Under the pieces are notes generated by a model that worked only from the letters and a program-made list of their open reading frames with translations, did not search any database and was not told the DNA's origin. From the NCBI GenBank assembly GCA_036278595.1, contig DASUKS010000184.1, positions 1 through 17,419 of the forward strand: a stretch of DNA of 17,419 nucleotides, read 5' to 3'. The position numbers were made by a program, and so were the translations under genes. Shown in pieces: positions 6,609 through 12,923 of this stretch (positions are counted from its first letter, which is position 1; every line of letters begins with the position of its first letter). The stretch comes from JADMII01 sp036278595. GTDB taxonomy: Bacteria > Chloroflexota > Dehalococcoidia > DSTF01 > JACRBR01.

Positions 6609-7336
6609 GCCTTTGGCTCCACCACTGCGACGACCGCCCGCGGCGCGCCGGCCGCCGGCGCCGTCAGCGCCGCTTCGATGGCCGCGTGGTCGCGGCCGTC
6701 AACGGTCATCGCCGACCAGCCTTCGAGCGAGAACCGCTGCTCGATGCCACCCGGCCAGCGCAGCGACGACGACTGGTTGTCGATCACGATCACGGTCAGC
6801 GCTTCGAGTCCCATCCGCGCCGCGACGACGATCGCCTCGTGGTTGCTCCCCTCGTCCAGTTCAGCGTCGCCGACGAGGCAGTACACGCGTGGCCCCGCCA
6901 GCCCGCGGGCCCGCAGCGAGAGCGTCCGGCCGACGGCGAGCGGCAGCCCGTGCCCCAGCGAGCCGCTCGAGATCTCGACGCCGGGGATCAGGTTCCGGTC
7001 CGGGTGCAGCCCCAGGATCGAGTCATAGCGTGCCCACGTCGCCAGCGCCGTCTCGTCGATGAATCCCTTCGCCGCAAGTACGGCGTAGTAGGCCATCGGC
7101 CCGTGACCTTTCGACAGGAGAAATCGGTCGCGCGCGTCGTCGTCCGGCTCGGCCGGGTCGATGCGCAGTACGCGGTCGTACAGCACCCAGAGCACGTCGA
7201 GCGTCGAGGTCGCGCTCGCCGAATGCTTCTCGTCGCCGGTCATGATGCTCATCAGCCGGCGCAGGTCGTCATACCCGCTCTGCGCCCGCGCGCGGTCCGG
7301 CTTCGGGGATGGTGGAAGCCTCTGTTCAGTCGTCAT
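6605..7336 (-). CDS. Transketolase, N-terminal half (diphosphate-binding domain)
   Basis: This 243-residue protein carries the thiamine-diphosphate/magnesium site of the split transketolase. Visible motifs are SKGH (residues 75-78), SSGSLGHGLPLAVG (123-136), the GDAELDEGSNHEA cofactor motif at 156-168 with Asp157, and Asn187 in VIDNQ thirty residues later as the second metal ligand. His38 in EKHSASATSTLDVLWVLY takes the place of the usual GHPG histidine. The family norm for separate N halves is 260-280, so this one is slightly short. The ATG at 7336 has no Shine-Dalgarno sequence and falls at the predicted transcription start of the SoxR-type promoter, suggesting leaderless translation. The next in-frame ATG (residue 29) would cut into the first conserved helix. 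It is the first gene of a two-gene operon. Confidence 0.92.
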   Translation of the reverse strand: MTTEQRLPPSPKPDRARAQSGYDDLRRLMSIMTGDEKHSASATSTLDVLWVLYDRVLRIDPAEPDDDARDRFLLSKGHGPMAYYAVLAAKGFIDETALATWARYDSILGLHPDRNLIPGVEISSGSLGHGLPLAVGRTLSLRARGLAGPRVYCLVGDAELDEGSNHEAIVVAARMGLEALTVIVIDNQSSSLRWPGGIEQRFSLEGWSAMTVDGRDHAAIEAALTAPAAGAPRAVVAVVEPKA

Positions 7337-7342
7337 GCGGCA

Positions 7343-7373
7343 AGCCTAGAACTTCAAGTAAACTTGAAGTCAA
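7343..7373 (-). promoter_or_regulatory. SoxR-type promoter with 19-base spacer driving the transketolase genes
   Basis: On the minus strand TTGACT (7373-7368) and TAGGCT (7348-7343) are separated by exactly 19 bases, the overlong spacing typical of promoters activated by MerR-family proteins, which twist the DNA to realign the two boxes. The SoxR box fills the spacer. The start of transcription expected 6-8 bases beyond the -10 coincides with the ATG at 7336. Confidence 0.82.
7351..7370. promoter_or_regulatory. SoxR box (9-2-9 palindrome)
   Basis: ACTTCAAGT (7351-7359), two bases AA, and ACTTGAAGT (7362-7370) form perfect nine-base arms. The known SoxR operators have the core CTCAAGTTAACTTGAG; this site keeps TCAAGT..ACTTGA and the symmetry. 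It lies between the divergent soxR and transketolase genes, about 210 bases before the soxR ATG. Confidence 0.85.
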
Positions 7374-7434
7374 CCCTGCCGGAAGAAAAATTTCGGCACA
7401 TCGGTGCGGCCGCGACCCGGTAGATGGGCGGTAG

Positions 7435-7513
7435 GGGCGGGCCTACGTGCCCGCCCGCGTGGAGAACGCCCGCGAACCGGCGCGCGGCGGCTCAGATAGG
7501 TGGGCTCCCACCT
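7435..7513 (+). other. Two GC-rich inverted repeats in the soxR leader
   Basis: GGGCGGGC (7435-7442) pairs with GCCCGCCC (7449-7456) around CTACGT, and AGGTGGG (7498-7504) with CCCACCT (7507-7513). Neither is followed by a T run. They lie between the SoxR box and the soxR start and would fold in a long soxR leader; a role in dampening translation is only a possibility. A smaller hairpin, GCCGGAA/TTTCGGC, sits at 7378-7397. Confidence 0.35.
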
Positions 7514-7581
7514 GCGCGCCGCCGTCGGACGGCTGGCGAACCGGCACGGCGGCGGGCGCCGGACAGGAAGAGGACGCGAAC

Positions 7582-8061
7582 ATGACCATGCCCGATCGCC
7601 TCACCATCTCCGAGCTGTCCGGGCGCAGCGGCGTCGCCCCATCCGCGCTCCGCTACTACGAATCGGTCGGGCTCATCGCCGCAGACCGCACCTCCGGGAA
7701 TCAGCGCCGCTACCGGCGAAGCACGCTGCGGCGCGTCGCCGTCATCCGCGCCGCGCAGACGATGGGCGTGCCGCTCGCGACCGTCGCCGAGGCCTTCGCC
7801 GCGCTCCCCGGCCAACGCGACCCGACCGCCGCCGACTGGGAGCGCCTCTCCCGCCGCTGGCGCACCGCGCTCGACGAGCGCATTCATGTGCTGGAACGTC
7901 TGCGCGATCAGCTGACCTCCTGCATCGGCTGCGGCTGCCTCTCGCTCGAACGGTGCAGCCTCTTCAACCCGCAGGACCGCGCCAGCCGCCTCGGCCAGGG
8001 CGCCCGCTACCTCCTCGGCGACGACTCCGCGAAGGTCGTCGACGAGTCGCGCGATCGCTAA
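7582..8061 (+). CDS. soxR: SoxR redox-sensing MerR-family transcriptional activator
   Basis: This 159-residue regulator (E. coli SoxR has 154) senses redox-active compounds and superoxide through a [2Fe-2S] cluster. The N-terminal winged helix carries the MerR pattern SGVAPSALRYYESVGLI (residues 16-32) and GNQRRYRR (39-46), followed by the dimer helix around 85-112. The cluster motif is complete: Cys114-x2-Cys117-x-Cys119-x5-Cys125 in SCIGCGCLSLERC, followed by SLFNPQDRASRLGQGARYLL, also typical of SoxR. The start at 7582 is chosen over upstream in-frame GTG codons because AGGAAGAGGA (7565-7574) lies seven bases before it and the family begins here. No soxS-like gene is present, so it should act directly on targets; the box at 7351-7370 marks the transketolase operon as one. 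Confidence 0.96.
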   Translation: MTMPDRLTISELSGRSGVAPSALRYYESVGLIAADRTSGNQRRYRRSTLRRVAVIRAAQTMGVPLATVAEAFAALPGQRDPTAADWERLSRRWRTALDERIHVLERLRDQLTSCIGCGCLSLERCSLFNPQDRASRLGQGARYLLGDDSAKVVDESRDR

Positions 8062-8087
8062 CGCGCATCGCCACCCATGCGCCGCGA

Positions 8088-8116
8088 TTGACCCCGGCGC
8101 CGCCTTCGCCTACGCT
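8088..8116 (+). promoter_or_regulatory. Sigma-70 type promoter of the exported-protein gene
   Basis: TTGACC (8088-8093) and TACGCT (8111-8116) are 17 bases apart, five of six and three of six to consensus with the key TA...T kept. The start would fall near 8123, giving a leader of about 40 bases that contains the GGAGG ribosome site. Confidence 0.6.
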
Positions 8117-8161
8117 CGCCCCGTCCGTCGGCTCAGGCTCGAAGGATCACCGGAGGCCACG

Positions 8162-8857
8162 TTGAATCGACTCATGTTCCTTGCGCTCGCGCTGTCCCTC
8201 GGCGCCGCCATCACCGCTGGCGCCCTCCTTGGCCGGCACTCCGCGTCCGTCCCGTCCGCCTCCGTGATCGCGCGCGGTCAGGCCTCGATCCGAGAATTCG
8301 CCGCCGAGATCCGCCCGAACACCACCATGCACACGCTCACGCGGCAGTACGACTTCACCGGACAGGTGCCCGGAGAAAGCCGCGAGGAGTGGTACGCATT
8401 CGGCGGCGCAGGTGAGCTCGCGTGGGTTGGCGCGATCGACTACGACGCGCATGGCCGCGTCAAGGACTCTGGGCTGCAGTATCCGGTCGCGCCGGGAACT
8501 CCAACGCGGCCGATCGAGCGCGGCCAAACTCCGCAACTCCCGACGGTCTCGATCCCGCAGTTCGTGCAGACGCTGACCGAGAACATCAAGCTGCCTGACC
8601 CCGACTGGGGCACGCCAGATGCCACCGCGCGGCGGACGAGCGTCCGCGGATCAACGGCGTACGCTGTCACGTTCCGCGGCTCTGAGGGCGCGACCGTCGT
8701 CTTCTTCGATGCGCGCACGTCCGCTCTGCTGCGTGAGGAGTGGCGGTCAAGCGGTCCCGGCCACCCGCTGACCAACCGCAACGACGAGTTGACGTTCGAG
8801 CTGCTCCCCGGTGACGCGATCCCACCCGCCCTGAAGGATGCACCCGTCGTCCAGTGA
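8162..8857 (+). CDS. Exported or membrane-anchored protein of unknown function
   Basis: This 231-residue protein has a single N-terminal hydrophobic segment (residues 4-23, FLALALSLGAAITAGALLG) that would act as a signal peptide or anchor; there is no lipobox cysteine. In fact no cysteine is present, as in many exported proteins. The rest is soluble, with beta-rich stretches (REEWYAFGGAGELAWVGAIDYDAHGRV; AYAVTFRGSEGATVVFFDARTSALLREEWR) that suggest a beta-sheet fold like lipoprotein-localisation or outer-surface binding domains, but I do not recognise a family. The start is TTG at 8162, five bases after GGAGG. It has its own promoter just after soxR and is convergent with ctaG. No SoxR box precedes it. 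Confidence 0.78.
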   Translation: MNRLMFLALALSLGAAITAGALLGRHSASVPSASVIARGQASIREFAAEIRPNTTMHTLTRQYDFTGQVPGESREEWYAFGGAGELAWVGAIDYDAHGRVKDSGLQYPVAPGTPTRPIERGQTPQLPTVSIPQFVQTLTENIKLPDPDWGTPDATARRTSVRGSTAYAVTFRGSEGATVVFFDARTSALLREEWRSSGPGHPLTNRNDELTFELLPGDAIPPALKDAPVVQ

Positions 8858-8944
8858 ACGCGTGTAGCGGACCGCAGCGGCTTCCCCACCACCCCCCAGC
8901 TTCCATCTGCGAGTGCTCGTGCTAACGCAGGTCTGTGCCGAAGC

Positions 8945-9844
8945 CTACCGCTGCTCGCGCCGTCGGGCCGGCGAGCCCAGCCCCATCTCCGCCAGCTCAC
9001 CCTGCACCTCGGACCAGCGCAGGCCCCTCTCTTCCGCCTGCGACTGCCGGTACCAGCGGAAGAACGCCAGCCCGATGAACCACCAGATGATCAGCGCACC
9101 CAGCGTCTTCATGATGCCGCCGCCAAGCTGCTGGTCCGCCAGCGGGCTCAGCCCCCACAGGCGCGGCACGGTGGCGTAGAACGGGTACACGGTGCTGTCC
9201 GAGAACGTGATGAACGAGGCGACCACCGTGGGGATCAGCGACTGCACGAACAGGTACGCCATCTGCGCGGGGTACGACGCTCTCGGCAGCTCCGGCACCG
9301 TGCTCAGCACCGGCCACCACATGATCATCGCCGTGATGACGAGGATGACGTGGAAGAAGAAGTGCCACGGGTGGTGATAGAGCGCGAAGTCCATGAACCA
9401 CGGCAGGTGCAGGATCACCAGCGACATGTTGACGATGAAGAGCGCGCTCAGCGGGTGCACGATCACCCGCGCGACCGGCAGCACGCCCCGCCAGCGCAGC
9501 GGGATCTGCCAGAGCCACGAAGGGATCCCCGCCAGCAGCAGCGGCGCCGAGATCAGCGTGTAGATCGAGTGCTCGAGCATGTGCGCGCTCAGCAGGAAGC
9601 TCTCGCTCACGTCGTGTAGCGGCGAGGCGGCTGCGAGCCAGATGGTGAACACGCCGAGCGAGTAGCAAATCACCTGCCGGCGCTTCACGCGCCCGACGTC
9701 GGGCACCATGCCCGGCAGTTGCGTCACCGCGTACAGGTAGCCGACCTCGAGGAAGATGCAGAACAGGTGCACCTCCGGATGCAGGTGCCAGTGCCACCAG
9801 GCGCTCGTGTTCGTGTAGGTATGGAGGAGGGGCAGGGGTAGCAT
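8945..9844 (-). CDS. ctaG: Cytochrome c oxidase assembly factor CtaG (caa3_CtaG family)
   Basis: This 299-residue polytopic protein belongs to the Bacillus-type CtaG family needed to assemble the copper centre of caa3-type oxidase; it is unrelated to Cox11, also called CtaG. About seven membrane segments are visible. The histidine-rich opening WHWHLHPEVH (residues 17-26), the ASPLHDVSESFLLSAHMLEH segment (73-92), LHLPWF and the YHHPWHFFFH run (155-164) are the conserved metal-liganding candidates. The C-terminal 45 residues are charged and cytosolic (EERGLRWSEVQGEL). It is the last gene of the oxidase operon, 93 bases after subunit IV. The ATG at 9844 has only a distant AAGG, so the start is somewhat uncertain, though the hydrophobic N-terminus fits. 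Confidence 0.93.
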   Translation of the reverse strand: MLPLPLLHTYTNTSAWWHWHLHPEVHLFCIFLEVGYLYAVTQLPGMVPDVGRVKRRQVICYSLGVFTIWLAAASPLHDVSESFLLSAHMLEHSIYTLISAPLLLAGIPSWLWQIPLRWRGVLPVARVIVHPLSALFIVNMSLVILHLPWFMDFALYHHPWHFFFHVILVITAMIMWWPVLSTVPELPRASYPAQMAYLFVQSLIPTVVASFITFSDSTVYPFYATVPRLWGLSPLADQQLGGGIMKTLGALIIWWFIGLAFFRWYRQSQAEERGLRWSEVQGELAEMGLGSPARRREQR

Positions 9845-9906
9845 CGCCAGGGTCGCCTTCCCGCCTCGGTGGCGGGGCCGCTATCGCGGCATTCTATGGA
9901 GCTTGC

Positions 9907-9927
9907 GCGGGGGCGCCTATCCCCCGC
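9907..9927 (-). other. GC hairpin between subunit IV and ctaG
   Basis: GCGGGGG (9907-9913) and CCCCCGC (9921-9927) pair around a seven-base loop, ten bases after the subunit IV stop. No T run follows on the minus strand, so it is more likely an mRNA-processing or stability hairpin, or a leaky attenuator, than a full terminator. A lone TAGAAT (minus strand, 9896-9891) lies beyond it without a -35. Confidence 0.4.
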
Positions 9928-9937
9928 ATGGACCGGC

Positions 9938-10378
9938 TCAGGTGATCGAGCCCTTCAGCGTCGCCAGCACGACGATGAACACCGCGAGCGCCAGCAGGAG
10001 CCCGCCGGTGAAGAACGTCGAGAACAGCCGGTTATCGAACCTCAGATGCATGAACCACAGCACGACCAGCAGGAACTTCGAGAGCGACAGGACGATCAGC
10101 ACCGGCACGAGCAGGCCCGCGAGCGCGTCGACGTAGTACACCGCCACCTCGACCGCCGTGATCGCCGCGAGCAGCAGGCCAATGTTGACGTATTCGGCGG
10201 GCGTCGGCCCCATGTGCGCCTCGCCGCCGGGAGGGGCGAAGCGGCCCGTCTCCAGCGCGCCCGTTGCTGTCTGCGGCTGCGGCAGCATCGCCGCCAGCAC
10301 CAGCCCCGCGCCGGCGAGGCCGAAGATCAGCATCGGCACGCCGATAAGCAGCGCGGGGTTCTCGAAGAAGTCCTTCAT
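9938..10378 (-). CDS. ctaF: Cytochrome c oxidase subunit IV (prokaryotic type)
   Basis: This 146-residue small subunit stabilises the heme-copper oxidase in the membrane. It begins with an extra hydrophobic helix (residues 9-31, ALLIGVPMLIFGLAGAGLVLA), followed by a Gly/Pro-rich loop and then the three helices usual in the COX4_pro family: EYVNIGLLLAAITAVEVAVYYV (62-83), LLVPVLIVLSLSKFLLVVLWFMHLRFDN (88-115) and a final one ending FIVVLATLKG. The LSKF..VVLWFMHLRFD segment is the best match to the family. The leading helix makes it longer than the usual 100-110. GAGGG about six bases upstream supports the ATG at 10378, nine bases after the subunit III stop. Confidence 0.88.
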   Translation of the reverse strand: MKDFFENPALLIGVPMLIFGLAGAGLVLAAMLPQPQTATGALETGRFAPPGGEAHMGPTPAEYVNIGLLLAAITAVEVAVYYVDALAGLLVPVLIVLSLSKFLLVVLWFMHLRFDNRLFSTFFTGGLLLALAVFIVVLATLKGSIT

Positions 10379-10387
10379 GCCAGCCCT

Positions 10388-10993
10388 CTACTTCCCCGTC
10401 AGCAGATACACGAACGTAAAGATGATGATCCAGACGATGTCGACGAAGTGCCAGTACAACCCCATCAACTCGACGCTCAGGGTGTCGTTTTGCGTCACCT
10501 TCCCCTGCATCGACCGCACCCAGATCGAGAGCAGCAGGATGACGCCGACGGTGACGTGCGCGCCGTGGAAGCCGGTCAGCACGAAGAACGTCGACCCGAA
10601 CAGGTTCTGATGCAGTGAGAGGCCCTTGTTGTAGAACTCGGTGAACTCGTACGCCTGGCCGGAGAGGAAGAGGATGCCCAGCATGGCCGTGCAGACCAGC
10701 CAGACGCGCATGCGGCGCAGGTCGCCGCGCTGGATGGCCGCCAGCGCGAGCACCATGCTCACGCTGCTCATCAGCAGGATGAACGAGCTCACCGACGTGA
10801 ACGGGATGTCGTAGAGGTCCTTCGGGAAGGGCCCGACGACGCTGCGGTCGCGGTACAGCAGGTACGTCGAGATCAGCGCGCCGAAGAACAGGCAGTCGGA
10901 CGCCAGGAAGAGCCACATGAGCAGCTTCCGGTTATCGACACCGGTGCTCGTCTCCATCGGCTGCAGTTCATGCGTTGGTCCGGCGTACTCCAC
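10388..10993 (-). CDS. ctaE: Cytochrome c oxidase subunit III
   Basis: This 201-residue membrane protein is the five-helix short form of subunit III seen in caa3 and related oxidases. Recognisable elements are KLLMWLFLASDCLFFGALISTYLLYR (residues 23-48), the GQAYEFTEF segment (112-120) with its conserved Glu, NLFGSTFFVLTGFHGAHVTVGVILL (130-154) and the C-terminal YWHFVDIVWIIIFTFVYLL. These match the lipid-binding cleft and the His/Glu sites of the family. The start is GTG at 10993, with GGGAGAG about four bases upstream; an ATG at residue 13 is an alternative. It lies 15 bases after the subunit I stop. Confidence 0.95.
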   Translation of the reverse strand: MEYAGPTHELQPMETSTGVDNRKLLMWLFLASDCLFFGALISTYLLYRDRSVVGPFPKDLYDIPFTSVSSFILLMSSVSMVLALAAIQRGDLRRMRVWLVCTAMLGILFLSGQAYEFTEFYNKGLSLHQNLFGSTFFVLTGFHGAHVTVGVILLLSIWVRSMQGKVTQNDTLSVELMGLYWHFVDIVWIIIFTFVYLLTGK

Positions 10994-11008
10994 GTTCTCT
11001 CTCCCGTC

Positions 11009-12904
11009 CTAATCGCCAGATGCCGGTTCCAGCGCCCAACCGAATGCGCCGGTCACGAAGACGATCACACCGATGGGGATGATCGCGTAGCTGTAGATGA
11101 GCCCGAACGCCACGATCGGGAAGCCGATGGCCGCCACGAGCGGGAAGAACGACGGGTTCGGCATGTGGATGGCGTGGTGCTCGTGCCCGCCCTCATGCCC
11201 GTTGCCGGTCGCGACCGCCGCGCCGGCCGGCACTCGAACCGGGTTGCCGCGCGCGTCCTCGACGTACTTCTTGTGCCACCAGTCGTCGAGGCTGTGCACG
11301 ACGGGAATCACGTCGAAGTTGTGCTCCGGCGGCGGCGACGGGATCGACCACTCGAGCGTCCGCGCGTCCCACGGGTCAGCCCCCGCGACCTCGCCGTTTC
11401 GCAGGCTGTGGATCACGTTCCAGATGAAGATGAGCACCGACGTCGCGATGATGAAGGCGCCGATCGTCGCCAGCGCGTTCCAGAAGTCCCAGCCCATGCC
11501 GTCCGGGTAGGTCTGGATGCGGCGCGGCATGCCCATAATGCCGAGCACCATCATCGGCTGGAACGTCAGGTTGAAGCCGATCAGCATCACCCAGAAGTTC
11601 CACTTGCCGAGCGTGTCGTTCAGCATCTTCCCGGTGAACTTCGGGAACCAGTAGTAGATGCCGGCGAAGATGCCGAACAGCGCGCCGCCGAACAGCACCT
11701 GGTGGAAGTGCGCGACGATGTAGTACGTGTCGTTCTGCTGGTAGTCGGACGGCACCGCCGAGTGCGTGACGCCCGTCAGTCCACCGATGGTGAACATCGC
11801 GATGAAGCCGATCGCGAAGTACAACGGCGTCTTCATCTGCAGCTTGCCGCCCCACATCGTCGCCAGCCAGTTGAAGATCTTCACGCCGGTCGGCACCGAG
11901 ATCAGGATCGTCGAGATGCCAAAGGCCGAGTTCGCGGCCGCACCGAGTCCGGTGGTGAACATGTGGTGTGCCCACACGCCCCAGCTCATGAAGCCGATCG
12001 CGATGCCGGAGAAGACGACGAACGGATAGCCGAAGAGCGGCTTGCGCGAGAACGTCGGTAAGACCTCGGACACGATCCCCATTGCAGGAAGGATCAGGAT
12101 GTACACCTCCGGGTGCCCGAAGATCCAGAACATGTGCTGCCAGAGCAGCGGCTGGCCGCCCGCCGAGACGTTGAAGAAGTTCGCGTTGAACAGCCGGTCG
12201 AAGGTGAGCTGGAAGAGCGCCACCGACAGCACAGGCATCGCGAAGATCAGCAGGAACGATGTCACCAGCGACATCCACACGAACACCGGCATCCGGAAGA
12301 GGCTCATCCCCGGCGCCCGCATGTTCAGGATCGTGACGATGAAGTTGAACCCACCGGCCAGCGACGCGATGCCGAGGATCTGGATGCCGAGCATCCAGTA
12401 GTCGACGCCGTCGCCGCGCGAGAACGCAGATTCGGTGAGCGGCGCGTAGCCGTACCAGCCCGTGTCCGGCGCGCCCAGGTGCCCGTTGAAGATGTTCCCG
12501 CCGGTGAAGAAGCTGATGTTGAGGAAGATGCCGCCGAGGAGGAAGACCCAGAAGCTGAACGCGTTCAGCCGGGGGAAGGCCACGTCCCGCGCGCCGATCA
12601 TCAACGGCAGCAGCAGGTTCATGAACGCGACGCCTAGCGGCATCACGACGAGGAAGATCATCGTCGTGCCGTGCATCGTGAAGATTGCGTTGTACTGGTC
12701 CGGGCTCAGGAAGCTCTCGTTCGGCGACGCGAGCTGGATGCGCACCAGCAGCGCTTCGACCCCGCCGAGGAGGAAGAAGCAGAACGCCGCCACCCCGTAC
12801 ATGATGCCGATCTTCTTGTGATCGACCGTCGAGATCCAACTCCAGATCCCGCTGTACGGCTCGTGCGCCTCTCCGATGCCCGCGTGTCCTGCTATCGCCG
12901 CCAT
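11009..12904 (-). CDS. ctaD: Cytochrome c oxidase subunit I (A1-type heme-copper oxidase)
   Basis: This 631-residue protein is the catalytic subunit that reduces oxygen to water and pumps protons. Heme ligands are His78 and His401, with His399 for the high-spin heme; CuB ligands are His264, His313 and His314, and Tyr268 (GHPEVY) is the residue cross-linked to His264. Proton channels are intact: Asp107 and Asn114 for the D-channel, Glu266 as in A1-type enzymes, and Lys342 for the K-channel. It is longer than the 12-helix core: residues 586-627 add two more helices, as in Bacillus CtaD. The linker before them is His-rich (His570, 574, 576, 577, 580). GAGGAG seven bases upstream supports the ATG at 12904. 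It follows subunit II by 19 bases. Confidence 0.98.
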   Translation of the reverse strand: MAAIAGHAGIGEAHEPYSGIWSWISTVDHKKIGIMYGVAAFCFFLLGGVEALLVRIQLASPNESFLSPDQYNAIFTMHGTTMIFLVVMPLGVAFMNLLLPLMIGARDVAFPRLNAFSFWVFLLGGIFLNISFFTGGNIFNGHLGAPDTGWYGYAPLTESAFSRGDGVDYWMLGIQILGIASLAGGFNFIVTILNMRAPGMSLFRMPVFVWMSLVTSFLLIFAMPVLSVALFQLTFDRLFNANFFNVSAGGQPLLWQHMFWIFGHPEVYILILPAMGIVSEVLPTFSRKPLFGYPFVVFSGIAIGFMSWGVWAHHMFTTGLGAAANSAFGISTILISVPTGVKIFNWLATMWGGKLQMKTPLYFAIGFIAMFTIGGLTGVTHSAVPSDYQQNDTYYIVAHFHQVLFGGALFGIFAGIYYWFPKFTGKMLNDTLGKWNFWVMLIGFNLTFQPMMVLGIMGMPRRIQTYPDGMGWDFWNALATIGAFIIATSVLIFIWNVIHSLRNGEVAGADPWDARTLEWSIPSPPPEHNFDVIPVVHSLDDWWHKKYVEDARGNPVRVPAGAAVATGNGHEGGHEHHAIHMPNPSFFPLVAAIGFPIVAFGLIYSYAIIPIGVIVFVTGAFGWALEPASGD

Positions 12905-12923
12905 TGGTCGCTCCTCGCGGTGG

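Noticed and set aside
7447..7581. Upstream GTG start extending SoxR by 45 residues
   Set aside because: The extension is Pro/Arg/Gly-rich without homology, whereas the ATG at 7582 has a strong ribosome site and the family-typical N-terminus.
8858..8944. Possible terminator between the exported-protein gene and ctaG
   Set aside because: Only a five-base CTGCG/CGCAG pairing with a 14-base loop was found, too weak to call.
9350..9619. Open plus-strand frame opposite ctaG (and similar long antisense frames opposite ctaD, ctaC, transketolase and ctaB)
   Set aside because: They are Arg/His/Asp-rich shadow frames produced by GC-rich third positions of the true genes; no ribosome sites or recognisable domains.
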